Of a stretch of DNA of 64,000 bases, positions 33,073 to 44,700 are shown piece after piece. The stretch's first letter is position 1, and each line of letters begins with the position of its first letter. The DNA is taken from assembly GCA_036365455.1 (NCBI GenBank), contig JAWQUS010000032.1, forward strand, positions 14,206,001-14,270,000, in the 5' to 3' direction. Under the pieces are notes generated by a model, which had not been told where the DNA came from, ran no database searches, and worked only from the letters and a program-made list of their open reading frames with translations. The translations under genes and the position numbers were made by a program. Origin of the DNA: Macrosoma leucophasiata. Taxonomy: Eukaryota > Arthropoda > Insecta > Lepidoptera > Hedylidae.

Positions 33073-33372
33073 CATAGAGCAACACGGGCCACCGGCCGCG
33101 GGCAGGCTTTCCCCTCTGTCAAAGTACAAGCTCAAATGATCCTACGCCTGTCGCCCGATGATTAAATGTGTGCGTGAAATTGTTTATTTATTTTGTTAGT
33201 CACACGAAACACACACCAGTTTTGTAGTAATAGACGATTTTTGTAGAGTGTATCACACTTAGTTCCCCCCGCAAAAAATTACTGACTGTTTTGCATCGGT
33301 AATGAACGCTATGGCTACTCACCTCCGGTCGAGCCGGCCAGCGGCCGGTGACCTGTGACGTGTCGCTCTATG
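33073..33372 (-). mobile_element. MITE M copy 1 (8-bp-TSD family)
   Basis: The ends CATAGAGCAACACGGGCCAC and GACGTGTCGCTCTATG are inverted. The interior shares TTTCCCCTCTGTCAAAGTAC, AATGTGTGCGTGAAATTG, TAATAGACGATTTTTGTAG and CTGTTTTGCATCGGTAATG with the other copies. The flanks share only GTGCC, so the target duplication has decayed. Confidence 0.75.
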
Positions 33373-33501
33373 CAAAGTGCCAAAGTAAAGTCGCAGTGCG
33401 ATCTGGCGATCTGTGAAATCAAGCTACGACCAATAGGAGCGGAGCAGTAGTGACTAATGTTGTAAAAACGGCAAAAATCTTTTGATGGCTTCCTTATTTT
33501 T

Positions 33502-33801
33502 TACTGGTGGTAGAGCTGTAGTGACGGAGCTCGCGGGCGTAGGCACCACCGCATTACCTAATGTATTTGCCGTTAAATGGTAGTGTCCAGCACTATCGTG
33601 TTCCGGTCAGGTGGTAATGTACGGCCCTGTAATTTCCGGCACAGAGGCATAACACTTTAGGCCTTAGGAGTGGTAACGCATCTCCATTTTGACATTTTGA
33701 AGACCAAGTCTTTGTGTGGGTGTCTATAGGCTGCAGTCATCACTTAACATAAATGTGAACTGCATGCTTGTTTGACACTTCCATTACATAAAAAAAAAAT
33801 A
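33502..33801 (+). mobile_element. SINE-A, full-length
   Basis: From TTTTACTGGTGGTAGAGC to TTCCATTACATA plus an A-run. A short internal duplication (GACATTTTGAAGACC) interrupts the usual GACCTTGGTCTTTG block. Confidence 0.88.
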
Positions 33802-33802
33802 C

Positions 33803-34960
33803 AGAGATGGTAGTCAAAATATATACGGTCAATTGAATAAAACACAACACAATAACTTGACATTATATTTTATTTACAACACGTTATTGCAAGTGAATAA
33901 TACCGGGCACAGTACAAAAATACTAAACATTATATCCACACCAAACTATCGGAATGTGGCGCCAAATGGAACATACGAAAACATTGATATTTAGCTTTAT
34001 TTCCATATTCAATCTTTTACTGGCGAGACTTTATACGTTATTTTGGAGGATGTCTTTGATTTAAACATGTAAAAGATTCAAGAAACACCAGTTAAAAGAT
34101 TCATTTTATGAGAAGAGTCGACATTTATGTAGATTATACTAGACAAACAATCTGTTATCTAAAATGTATTCAAATCTTAAACCAGTCTCATACTGTCATT
34201 GGTAGAGGAAGATTGTAAGTAACAATTTGACTGTTTTTTTAAACACTAAATTCGGGAATACTAGTAAGTTTAGAAAAAATCTTTTGAAATAGCAAAAGAG
34301 GTCTAAACTCTCCATTTTGCAAAAACTTTCTTCCGTCAACTGCCATAGTATTATCATTGTTAAATAAAATGTTATTTTTATTTATCGTTTGAATAATTTA
34401 GCTGAATCATGTAGAAATCATTCACATAGAAAATTACATAGGAAGGATTTTTTTTGAAAAATAGTTATGTTTGAAGAGACCGAAATTGTGTGCGAATATT
34501 TACAACAATGAACTATGATCGCGGGTTGTTTGTCTATTACATAAAGTACCAAATGGAACCATTGGTTTACTCTTAAACTAAACTTATCTAAGGCCGACGC
34601 GGAGTTGTCTTATTAAGTAAAGAATATAATTATATACCCTATGGTGAAATGGGTTACTAAATTGTTTATATAAAAAATATAGACGTAACACCAGCGACAG
34701 AATTAAAGGAAAATATTGATAGGAAGTAATAATAAGTCTGTATTTACCACATTATATTTTCATCTATAATATAATTTGCCTACAAAACTCCCGTCTGCCG
34801 ATGTTCGTTGAGAAAATATAACTACCAGTAAAACAATTTAACATATCTAAACACAAAAAGTGCGTCTCGAAAGTAACACTGAATAAAACATCTCTAACCA
34901 AAGAAAACAACACACAACACTCAAAAGTAAAAGATAAACACATTTCCTTATTGATAAATG
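33803..34960. other. AT-rich stretch, nothing assigned
   Basis: No gene or repeat family recognised. TTTATTTAC near 33866 could be a minus-strand polyadenylation signal, but no gene can be attached to it. Confidence 0.4.
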
Positions 34961-35260
34961 CATATAGCAAAATCGGAGAGGAGTAGCCATATGCACTCCC
35001 TGGGGGCTTTCCCCTCTATCAAAGTACAAGCTCAAATGGGTCTATACCTGTCGCCTAGATGTTTAAATGTGTGCGTGAAATTGTTTCTGTATTTTGTTAA
35101 AGTCAAGTGTGAGTTTCGTAGTAATAGACGATTTTTGTAGTGTGCGTGTGTGTTGCACGCATTTACCCCGCAAAAAATGACAGACTGTTTTGCATCGGTA
35201 ATAAACGCTATGGCTACTCCCTCCCAGTCCGCCGCGGCTGGTGGTCCGTGTTGCTCTATG
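34961..35260 (-). mobile_element. MITE M copy 2, with target duplication
   Basis: CATATAGC at the left and GCTCTATG at the right are bounded by the 8-bp direct repeat GATAAATG (34953-34960 and 35261-35268). The left inverted repeat is degraded; the right one retains CCGCGGCTGGTGGTCCGTG. The body matches copies 1, 3 and 4. Confidence 0.85.
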
Positions 35261-35444
35261 GATAAATGTATACAGAGACATTAACTGTTTTTATTTTTAC
35301 TTACAATGAAACAAAGAATATGGTTTTTAATACTGTTGAAGTGTGTAAAAATAATCTTAGAATACAAACATTGAATTTATACCAGTGAATAATAATGTAT
35401 AGAATTGTAACTCTCACACGATTATCGCTTCGATTTTGGTTCCA

Positions 35445-35660
35445 TTTACGCAAACAAACTAAATGCAATCATGACAAACACTCACACTTTCAACATAGAC
35501 AAGCTTGCATTCGATTGGTCGAGACAAGGTCATTTCGCCGAGCGGCAAGGAAACGTGCAATGGCCTGTCGCGCTGCGGTGTGTCCTTTTTATGCCCCGCC
35601 CACATTGTGTCTAAATAGATGTAAATACGTGGCACCATTGTTTTTTACTGAGTTACATAT
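35445..35660 (+). repeat. Dispersed repeat P, promoter-like
   Basis: Closely matches 57330-57530. Shared blocks are ACAAACACTCAC, TTTCAACATAGACAA, TTGCATTCGATTGGTCG, GGTCATTTCGCCGAGCGGCA, CAATGGCCTG and GCCCCGCCCAC. ATTGG/CCAAT boxes, a GC box and a TTTTTATG or ATATTTAAG site occur in promoter-like order. It could be the 5' part of a retroelement. Confidence 0.6.
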
Positions 35661-36199
35661 TTCTTTACATTATTATTTGTAGTGATAGTGATACATATTA
35701 ATTAAAATAATAATTACATTTTAATCAAAATAAACAGAACAGTCTATTGGAAATCAATAATCAAACAACAAGAATTTACACAACAAAATAAATATAAACA
35801 AGTTATAGACTGAACTAAAATATAAAATAATGAGAGTTAAGAGTTTAACATTATGCACCAATGATCACGCAGTTGCGTCTTAAAAACTACATCATAGCCT
35901 AGATTCGAAGACAGTATGGGCCACACGTCCATATAAAAAAAATAACTCTCTTTTTTATTAGCAAACTTCCATCAATAGTAATAATAAAAAATCACATTTC
36001 TGATAAAGGAATAAGCCAATTAGGACTTTGGCTGGCAAATTTTAAAGGTGGCAAAATGTAAAAACTGGTGAAATTGATACGAGCATGGAACAACGGGCTA
36101 TAAACTACAACCCAAATTATTAATCGTGAATCGTGATTTTTCAATAACAACATAATTGTAGAAAACAAAGAAAAATGTGAAAGAAAATTTCACGGAGAG

Positions 36200-36450
36200 G
36201 AATCGAACCTGCGACACCAGGATAGGATTAATTAGTTATCATAGGATGTCGTTCACCAACCCTAAATAGGTTAAAAATCAAAAAGGAATTTGACGTATCG
36301 GTGCGGGAATTCGGGAGCTTAGTGGTAATGCGGCTGGACTGTTTATCCTGAGGTCGCAGGTCCAAATTTTTTTTGTCGCAAATTTTCTTTCCTGTTATTA
36401 TTACTATTCTTTATTTTTTTAAGTTCACTCACATGTGTTATTGTGAAAAA
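36200..36450 (+). mobile_element. SINE-D-like, diverged
   Basis: GAATTCGGGAGCTTAGTGGT and GCGGCTGGACTG, then CCTGAGGTCGCAGGTCC, look like a decayed tRNA-type head. The body TTTTCTTTCCTG and CTCACATGTGTTATTGTG resembles the SINE-D tail. A reverse B-box-like piece (GGAATCGAACCTGCGAC) lies just left. Confidence 0.45.
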
Positions 36451-36706
36451 TAAAAATATCTTATTGAACGTGTGGCTCATTTTATAATGACCAGAAGACA
36501 TAAGACAGTCTGTTGTTAAATATGCACGTTAAAATACTCACCATAATTTTTATTCAAACGTAAAAATACATGGGAATACAATGAAAGCATTGCAACGAAG
36601 TTATTTTTGAATAGATCTTCTAGCTATCATTCAAGACATTAATGGCCGAATACTAAAATTGACATAACCATATTCGACCATATCAAAATATAAATAATAA
36701 AAGACC

Positions 36707-37063
36707 GCATGGCCCCGCGGCTGGTGTAGATCGTAAACGATCTACTCGGTTAAGCACTACGGGCGCGGTCGGGTAGTGTGATGGGTGACCGCTAGTGGCA
36801 AATTAAATGCGTGTTCCCGTGCTTCGGAGGGCACGTTAAGCCGTCGGTCCCGGTTGCTATCGATAGATAGCAGTCGTTAAACCTTGTCGGAGGGCTTATG
36901 GGCGGTTTGAAAACATCCGACAGCGGGTTGGCCACTAACCCCAACACCTCCACCAATCCGCATTGGAGCAGCGTGGTGGAGTAAGCTCCAGGCCTCCCCC
37001 AAAAAGGGGAGAGACTCGTGCCCAGCAGTGGGACGTATAATGGGTTGCCATTATTATTATTAT
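36707..37063 (+). mobile_element. 5S-rRNA-like SINE (SINE3 type), with target duplication
   Basis: Near the 5' end, TTAAGCACTACGGGCGCGGT and GTGTGATGGGTGACCGC (36750-36791) align with the internal-promoter half of animal 5S rRNA. The body holds TGCTATCGATAGATAGCAGT, ACATCCGACAGCGGGTTGGC and CCCAGCAGTGGGACGTATAA, with a (TTA)n tail. A 12-bp direct repeat TAATAAAAGACC (36695-36706 and 37064-37075) flanks it, as expected from target-primed reverse transcription. Other copies are at 49597 and 62540. Confidence 0.85.
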
Positions 37064-37822
37064 TAATAAAAGACCTTTATAATACACGACATAGTTACTG
37101 CTTTATGAACATTTTAAATCAAAGAAGTATTCAGAACTATATTTTTTTATTAATGTATTAAATGATATAATGAAGGAAAATAAATATATAATATAGATGT
37201 ATACTCTTGGTCCCGCCAAACATTTCGGGTTACAACGGCTTTTAACTCAATGGAACATAAAAAGACTTATGAAAACAAAAATCTCCATAATCCTTTATTG
37301 CTATTGAATAAACTCTATAGAATAAAGGCAATAAAATTTACCTATTAATAAAAAGAAATCCAAGGAACATAAGTATACATTTTTTATTTAAATCAAAAAT
37401 AGCAAATAACCAATAAATGAAATTATAAGCTGTGTAAATATTGCATTTGTTAATCGGAAAATCAAAACTATATGCCATAACTTCAAAATTAATCCATCAG
37501 AAAATATTTTGTTTTAATATAAATACCATTTTATTTATGTATAATTATTTAAAAAATACCATCTATAGATTTTATGAATCATAGGGTCTATTTCAAACCT
37601 CAACCATACCATACAGTGCCTTCTAAATAAAAATCTTGCATATTTTATCTGATATTCTATTACATGAGATGATGTATATTATTAAAATTGCGTTTCGTTT
37701 GTTTAAATTTCTTGGCATGCAATTAGTAGACAAGCGAGGAATATTTTCAAGATATAAAAAACGTTAAGTGAGACAAGTTTTTACCTTCAAACAATTTAGG
37801 AGTGCATAAAAAAGGTGTCACG

Positions 37823-38245
37823 GCAAGGTCCAACAATATTAAAAGGTGTTCATATATATCAAGTTTCAAATAATTTAACTTAAACAATAACAATGAAATG
37901 ACAAACTTTTTTATTCATACAAAGTTTTAAAATTAATTATTTATTTTTATTTGACAACTCTAACACGTCGTCAATGAAAACGCTCAGCATTTCACACACA
38001 CACCGTGCGTGGTGACGATGAGGCGAACTTTACGCGTGTGTGCGTATGAAATGCAGCATCTCAGCAATTTGCATTCGATTGATATATGCTGTAAGCTGTT
38101 GTTGTCAGGGTTGAAACGCATAAAATTTGAATCAAAGTTTGACTCGTAATAACTGATGATTTTACATTCTCAGGAGAAAAATACCTCGGGGGATGAAGTC
38201 ACCATCGGTATAGGCATGGACTGTTGAAATATTGTTGGACCTTGC
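37823..38245. mobile_element. Inverted-repeat-bounded unit, about 0.42 kb
   Basis: GCAAGGTCCAACAATATT (37823-37840) is exactly complementary to AATATTGTTGGACCTTGC (38228-38245). Imperfect pairing continues outward. No coding capacity. It is probably a MITE; the right side abuts a SINE-A. Confidence 0.6.
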
Positions 38246-38261
38246 GGTTACGGTTACCTTG

Positions 38262-38556
38262 TTTTTTTTTTTAATGTAATTGAAGTGTAGAAGTAAACAA
38301 GCATGCAGTTCACATTGATGTTAAGTGATGACTGCAGCCTATAGACACCCACACAAATACCAAGGTCAAAATGCAGATGCGTTACCACTCCTGAGGCCTA
38401 AGGTGTTATGCCTCTGTGCCGGAAATCACAGGTCCGTACATTACCACCTGACCGGACCACGATAGTGCTGAACACTACCATTTAGCGGCAAGTATATTAG
38501 GTAATGCGGTGGTGTCTACGCCCGCGAGCTCCGTCACTGGAGCTCTACCACCAGTA
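38262..38556 (-). mobile_element. SINE-A, full-length
   Basis: From a T-run through AACAAGCATGCAGTTCACAT and ACACGATAGTGCTG-type blocks to GGAGCTCTACCACCAGTA. It is little diverged from the consensus. Confidence 0.88.
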
Positions 38557-39736
38557 AGTAGACAAGAATTCAGATTCTTTTCACAAAAATATTGGAAACA
38601 TTAAATTATTTTTATGAAACGTGTGGAATGGTTTAGGACATTAGATTTATGGGAAGACGTTTGTAAATATAGGATAGGAATGTAACGATAATACCGACAT
38701 TACAATTGGTCTCATGATACAAAAACGCAACCATAAATTACCCAACACTGGGTAGCAAGCCTAATCTCTAACATATGACGTACTACTAAAGAGCGAAAAG
38801 GACATAATACAAAATTACTATTTACATTACATACAATCCTTCATCAGACTTTTTATTTAATTAATGAATATAATCGAGGATACTTAAAAGTATACGTAAA
38901 TTATTTAATCATATCAATACTAATTGTACTTTCCACATATTTTTCATATTGATTTTTATTATATACATTTTTACGCGATATGTTGAATAAAAAAACATTG
39001 CAACTCTTATCACATATTATTATTATACCATTTATTTTTGAACGATATTTTTACCATGAAAATAATCTCCCTAAACTAATACAATATATATTTTTTATTA
39101 AGATATGCATACTTTGACAGAATGGTAATTAAAAAGTAAATGTGCAATTTACTCAAGCCATAAGCAATTTGGAATCTATTTATATCCAACAAAATGAGAG
39201 ATTTTACATTTCCCTTAACAAAATAAGAAAAAAATTAAAATACGTTTTGATATTAAATATCTAAATATTATAATAATGTCTTTATGCCAACAGAAGTAAC
39301 TATATTATGCCATTAATTAATTTTAAGCAAAGGAATGAAAAATATAGACGCAAATGACTAACATTTTGAAAAAGATCCGTGCCGGTTAGAACACAAATTC
39401 GAGAATAAAATTAAAAAATAACTTAAACTATTTAAACACATATTGCAAGTGTAAATACACAAAATAGTAAACAAGTTATTTTGGAATAAAAATAACATAA
39501 TTTCCACTCACTAAATGGAAGTTATTTTTTACATTTCGTTTGATTGACTTTTTCATATACTAATGAAAACGTCCAATTATTACAATGAATACAAATTCAA
39601 TTCTTATAAAGGTTTCTATAATACACATGCCTCGAACGCCTAAGGTAACTTCATTCATAGTATTTTTGGTTATAAACACGGCTTTGTTTTGCAGCATTTC
39701 CTAAAATGACATAAATAAAAACAAAACTTGAAACAA

Positions 39737-39810
39737 ACTTGAAATTAGAAATGATCCTAATAAAATTTACCACTCTAGAATCTAAGCTAGATTCATTTCT
39801 AATTTCAAGT
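39737..39810. repeat. Perfect 18-bp inverted repeat
   Basis: ACTTGAAATTAGAAATGA (39737-39754) and TCATTTCTAATTTCAAGT (39793-39810) are exact complements separated by 38 bp. It could form a hairpin or be a decayed MITE. Confidence 0.65.
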
Positions 39811-40096
39811 CTAAATAATCGTAATCCACTGGTCTACATTCGATTGTATTATCAAATTTTTTTTACAAATCGTATGCGAAAACTCAATTTTCAAAAATCG
39901 TATCGTAAACATATAATGAGGGTAGTTCGAGGAAACCTAAGAACATCAACGTGTACTAAGGTTTTAACATAAAAAAATCGTACATTTCGCGTTAAAATAA
40001 GATTTGTAGGCATTCGAGGCGTCCTTAACATCTATCAACGTCAGTCAAATGTATAGGTATCGGCACGGTTCTTGAGTGATGCACGACAGAGTAGAC

Positions 40097-40204
40097 ACAT
40101 GTAACATTTTACACCCTTCTCTAACATAAAGAAATCTGTTAAAGTAAGAGAAGGATGTGAAATATTACAATAGCTTTAACAAGTATCTTGGTGCAACCCA
40201 GGCT
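40097..40204. mobile_element. MITE Q copy, opposite orientation
   Basis: CATTTTACACCCTTCTC, then AGTAAGAGAAGGATGTGAAA and CTTGGTGCAACCCAGGCT, is the reverse complement of the unit at 20258-20365. Confidence 0.6.
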
Positions 40205-41549
40205 TAATCTCGTACAAAATTCTCACCATTTGGTGGAGAGACGCGTATAACGACAGCAAAGAACGAATCACGACTGGCGGTTATGATGGGCCAATCATTG
40301 CATCGAAGACTCCGCGATCGCATCTTTTTAGACTGGGAGCCTTCTGCGGTCGCCGATTTCCCGTTGAAGTAGCCCAGTGCCATCTCAACACGAGCCGCTT
40401 ACATCGTCGAAACAAAAACAAAACTCGCGTTTAAAGCCTGGCCCACACGACAGGGACTTTAATCGATGGAGACTCGCTGGCGGTGTCAATATCACAGTGT
40501 GGACGTGAAGTTTAGCTGCGATTAATCATCACCGCAAATGCGACGATCGCATTGCTAAAAAACTGAAGTCGCTAGCTGCCAGCGACATAGTTGTTTTGGG
40601 GATGTTGTCAGCGTAATTATTTAGCAGACCTTTTGTAGCGGAATTATAAAATCAGCGTACTGTCCAACACATCTGCTACAAAATGAATACTAATAATGAA
40701 GGATGCTAAGATCATAAATCGATACTGAGTCAACGTCAATCAAAATCGTTGCGTGTGGACCAAGTTTTACGTCATACCACCAAAGACTTATTCAATTCAG
40801 CGCAGGCGCACATCAACGCTCAAGATTCGTGACGATAATGATATCGATACAATGGTATTGTATTGCTAACACTCACAACAGTCCAGCTCCTACTCGGTCA
40901 CCTCACAGAGTGTGGAATATGTCCCGTGCGTTATCCTTCGAATAACGCTTGTAGGAGCACTCGCTGAATCAGCTGCCACTGGAAATTTATGTTGGCGGTT
41001 ATTGTGACGCTTCTTATAATGTCCGCTAACACAGAATGTAATCTATTCGAAAAGTTAGAAAATACAAAAAATAAATTACGGGCGATCTGAGGTCGGCAAG
41101 GTCTCTCCGTTATTTAAAACACTTTAATCTTGTTATGTACCAATATTTCATCGTCAATTATCACTTTCCGTTCCTTTTAGTATTGTTTTGTTACATTAAA
41201 AATTAGAGACACCATTAAATACAAACCCGCACAGATTTTAAAAAAAGAACACATATTTTGACGTGACCTTTTTCTATCAATATAAGGGAATAATAAATAG
41301 TAAAAAAAACACAGTGTATAAATGGCACATTAATAATTTTAATCCAAGATTGGTAAAAAAAATATTTTTGTTGGATCACCCTTATTTATTTTATCTTTTA
41401 ATTTTACTTTTCTAATGGGTTTCACCCTGTCCTAATATTTTTTTTTTTTTTTGGAAATATTGAAACCGGTTTTTTACCTGGCCGACATGCTACGTTAATA
41501 GAGAATGCAAGACTCCACACCCCAAGGCTCGAGAAGAAGTAAAAATTAC

Positions 41550-41782
41550 CTTCTATTTGGCATTGCCCGTCGTCTAGCGGTCTGCCTCTGGTGCTCGAAC
41601 TCGAAGTCCTCCTCGGTTAGGTTCAACCGCTGCATGTGGTACATTAGGTAGTCCTCGGCGAGGATCGCGTCCGGCGGGTGTCGGAGCACCTCGAGCGTCT
41701 CGCAGAGACCGTTCGCGCGCTTCCTCACTTTCGCCGGCCCTAATGCACCGGCCAGTATAACTAGCGCCGCTTTGAACAGGAC
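41550..41782 (-). CDS. TBC1D10-like exon, end of TBC domain
   Basis: Acceptor ATTTCCTCAG. Encodes [20 protein letters not shown] through [20 protein letters not shown] and the basic [13 protein letters not shown]. The donor is GAAG/GTAATT. At least one downstream exon is required. Confidence 0.9.
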
Positions 41783-44700
41783 CTGAGGAAATATTAAAAT
41801 TTTAATTGATGGGGTAGTAGGTTACGGGACTATCTTGAATAGGGCAATTAGACACGCGCCTTGAGTACTTATAGGGAAGAAAAAGGGGGTGATGAATATC
41901 TCCAATGTATTTATCAAAACAAACCAATTTAATAGTATAACAGAGGTGGTACACAAGCATGCAGTTCATATGGATGTGAACTGCCAAAGTCAAAATGCGG
42001 TCCATCAGTCCAGATGCGTTGCCATCCCTGAGACCTTAGCTGTGTGTGATAGTTATTGCAGAGGCATAGATTATCATCTAGCCGGAACACGATAGTGTTG
42101 CATCTATGACGATAACTTGGAAAGACCACGAGGCTTAGGTGGAAGTTTTCAATATGAACGTATGCTGGTCTATCTTACTTTAACGCCTTCACAGAGGAAG
42201 CAATCCCAGACGCGCAGTAGACTGTCCCAAGGCAGGGCGCGCGTGAGGGCGCACAGGAATCACTCCGTAGCGTACACGATGGTCTCGACGCGGTGCATCG
42301 CCAGGTGCCTCTGGACGCCGGGCGCTATACGACGTAGAGCTCCTTCCACTTACCGCCCTCGACCGCAACTGCCAATATTCCCGTTCTACCATCATCAAAA
42401 ATCCGCGGGTTCTCTGGCGTCACTTTGACGCGGCTCCGATCTAGTGACGCATCTATAACGTTGAGCGATAACTTGCAAATCACGGGCCTTGAGTGGAAGT
42501 TTTCAAGGAAAACGTATCTTGGTCTATCTCACCTTGACGCCTTCACAGAGGAAGCAATCCCAGACGCGCAGTAGACTGTCCCAGGGCAGGGTGCGGGTGA
42601 GGGCACACAGGAACCACTCCGTTGCGTACAAGACGGGCTCGACGCGGTGCTTCGCCAGGTGCCTCTGGACGGAGGGCGCCGTGCGACGTAGCAGCGCGTG
42701 GAGTATGTCACCGTCCCGTTGAAGCACCTTAGATATTTATGGACTGGGTTACTAAAATGCATTATTTTAAAAATTACTTTTAAGTTTTATTTAAATTGAC
42801 AGACAAAAATGAAAACGTAGTAAAGTACAGTAATGTAGGTTACAGCGTGAATACTGATTGGAAAAAAGTACAGTGAACTATCGGTGTTCGGCACTTTACA
42901 CACATCCTATCTTATTTGTTCTTTTCACTAACCAAATATTCGATAAGAGAAAAATAAATATGCATGAACTTGACATTATGTCCACTACTGGTCATGATTT
43001 ATTTTATTGCAATCACCAGAATTCGGCAGAATTAAATTTGCCAAACCGCATGACGCTTACTAATATTTCACCATGCCATTTTATAAAAGAAAAACTCACA
43101 TCCAAACCAGGGTTACCAGTGGTACCTTATTTGAAACACTTTCTTTCTCGTCTGTGTCGTCACCAACTAAGAGCGCAAGCACCTTCACTCACTAGTAAGT
43201 ATATTATTTATCTATCAGGGGAATTATAGCGACCCCACTTTGGGGCTCAGCGCCTAATATACTTGAAATACCGAGAATAAACCTTATTGGTTACAATGAA
43301 GACAGGGGGGGTCTTCATTCCAACCAATAAGGTTTATTCTCATTTGACACGCAAAGACTCACCTCCAAACCAGGATTGTAGTACCCGCTAAGGTACTTAT
43401 CGCTGATGCTGACGAGGCACCAGAAGGCCTGCACTGCCGGCATGTGCATCAGGAGGAACGCTGCGACCGGCGCTTGCGCTTGGAAGTACCCCACTTTGGG
43501 GTTCAGAACCGAATACGCTTTCAGTACCGAGAATAGTTCTTGTTGGCTGAAATGAAGACATGGAAAATTGTTTAGATTTTAGAGTAACGCTATTGTTCGC
43601 GATTGAGTCATCGTGAAATGAAAAATCTGATGAGAAAGGAAGCTAATTTCAATGTTGTTTTGATGAAAGTAAAAAGCAAACTACCTACCTCATCCTCCTC
43701 GCGTATCCCTACTCTACACCTACAAAATTATTTTTTCACAGCGACTTGTAACTAAATTCGCGGACGCATTTAAGCTTTGCGCACAATTATTTTTTTGCGT
43801 AGATTTATTATGAATAACAAATTAGAACTACTGAAACTTTCGTGTCAATCAGTGCCTATAATAAAAAAAAAACTAATCCAACGAATAATAATTGAAATGC
43901 AAAATCAAACTAAACTGACAATCGACGTAAATCACGATTTCAAAGGAAACGAGCAATTTCCCGAGTTTCCTTGAAAGATAACAACATGTAACTTGGCGTG
44001 CTAACTTAGACCTAGTGTTTGCGATTCACGAGCGCTGCCGACACTTGGTTGTGGTAGACGTGTCTGAATACATTTGAACGTGTGTGTGAGCGTGAGAGCG
44101 TGGGCGACTGGCCGCTCCGCGAAGCACGCACACTGACACACCACACTGATCTTGTCAAGTGCAACTACAACCAAGAGCTGAAACTGCATTCGTGAATTAC
44201 AAAAACTATGTACATATGTTCCTTGTCAGAAACAGTTCAACAGCAAACTTTCGGTCTATTAGTGTACATAGATTATTGCGTGTCGTTAAGATAATATCTA
44301 ACGATAGTGTCAAGAGTCCCTCATGTCACAATTTGAACAAAAAATATGAATTTCACTAGTAATAAACGCAACACCTGTCTGCTATCGTACTAATGGAGAA
44401 ATCAGTGTAAAGATTGATTTTTATCAGCCTACAATAATCCTCTTTTTATGTCATGAAAGTGGATGCTCAGAAATCGTAAAGGTGACGAGTCAATTCATAT
44501 TGATCAGCCACATTAACATCTCGGAGGATGATGATATCAATCAATCATCGTCATGATGCTATTGATTTCCATAGACTTCCCGACCTAAGGATTATTCCTT
44601 CGTTCCTTAGGCCTTGCAGTAGCGGCAAACATTGATTGGATTCATACAAGTGAAACTATCAGCGAACCAAATGAGGTCCACTCTTATAAGACGTCTCCCA

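Larger units (their letters stand above)
38557..41549. other. Region 3' of the TBC gene exons
   Basis: AT-rich. It should hold the missing C-terminal exon and 3' UTR of the minus-strand TBC gene, unless these lie further left, but no exon is convincing. It contains the inverted repeat at 39737 and MITE Q at 40097. Confidence 0.4.

Noticed and set aside
36741..36792. Functional 5S rRNA gene
   Set aside because: Only part of the 5S sequence is present, fused to a SINE body with a (TTA)n tail and target duplications.
42117..42428. Plus-strand open frame
   Set aside because: It is the shadow of the minus-strand decayed TBC exon copy.
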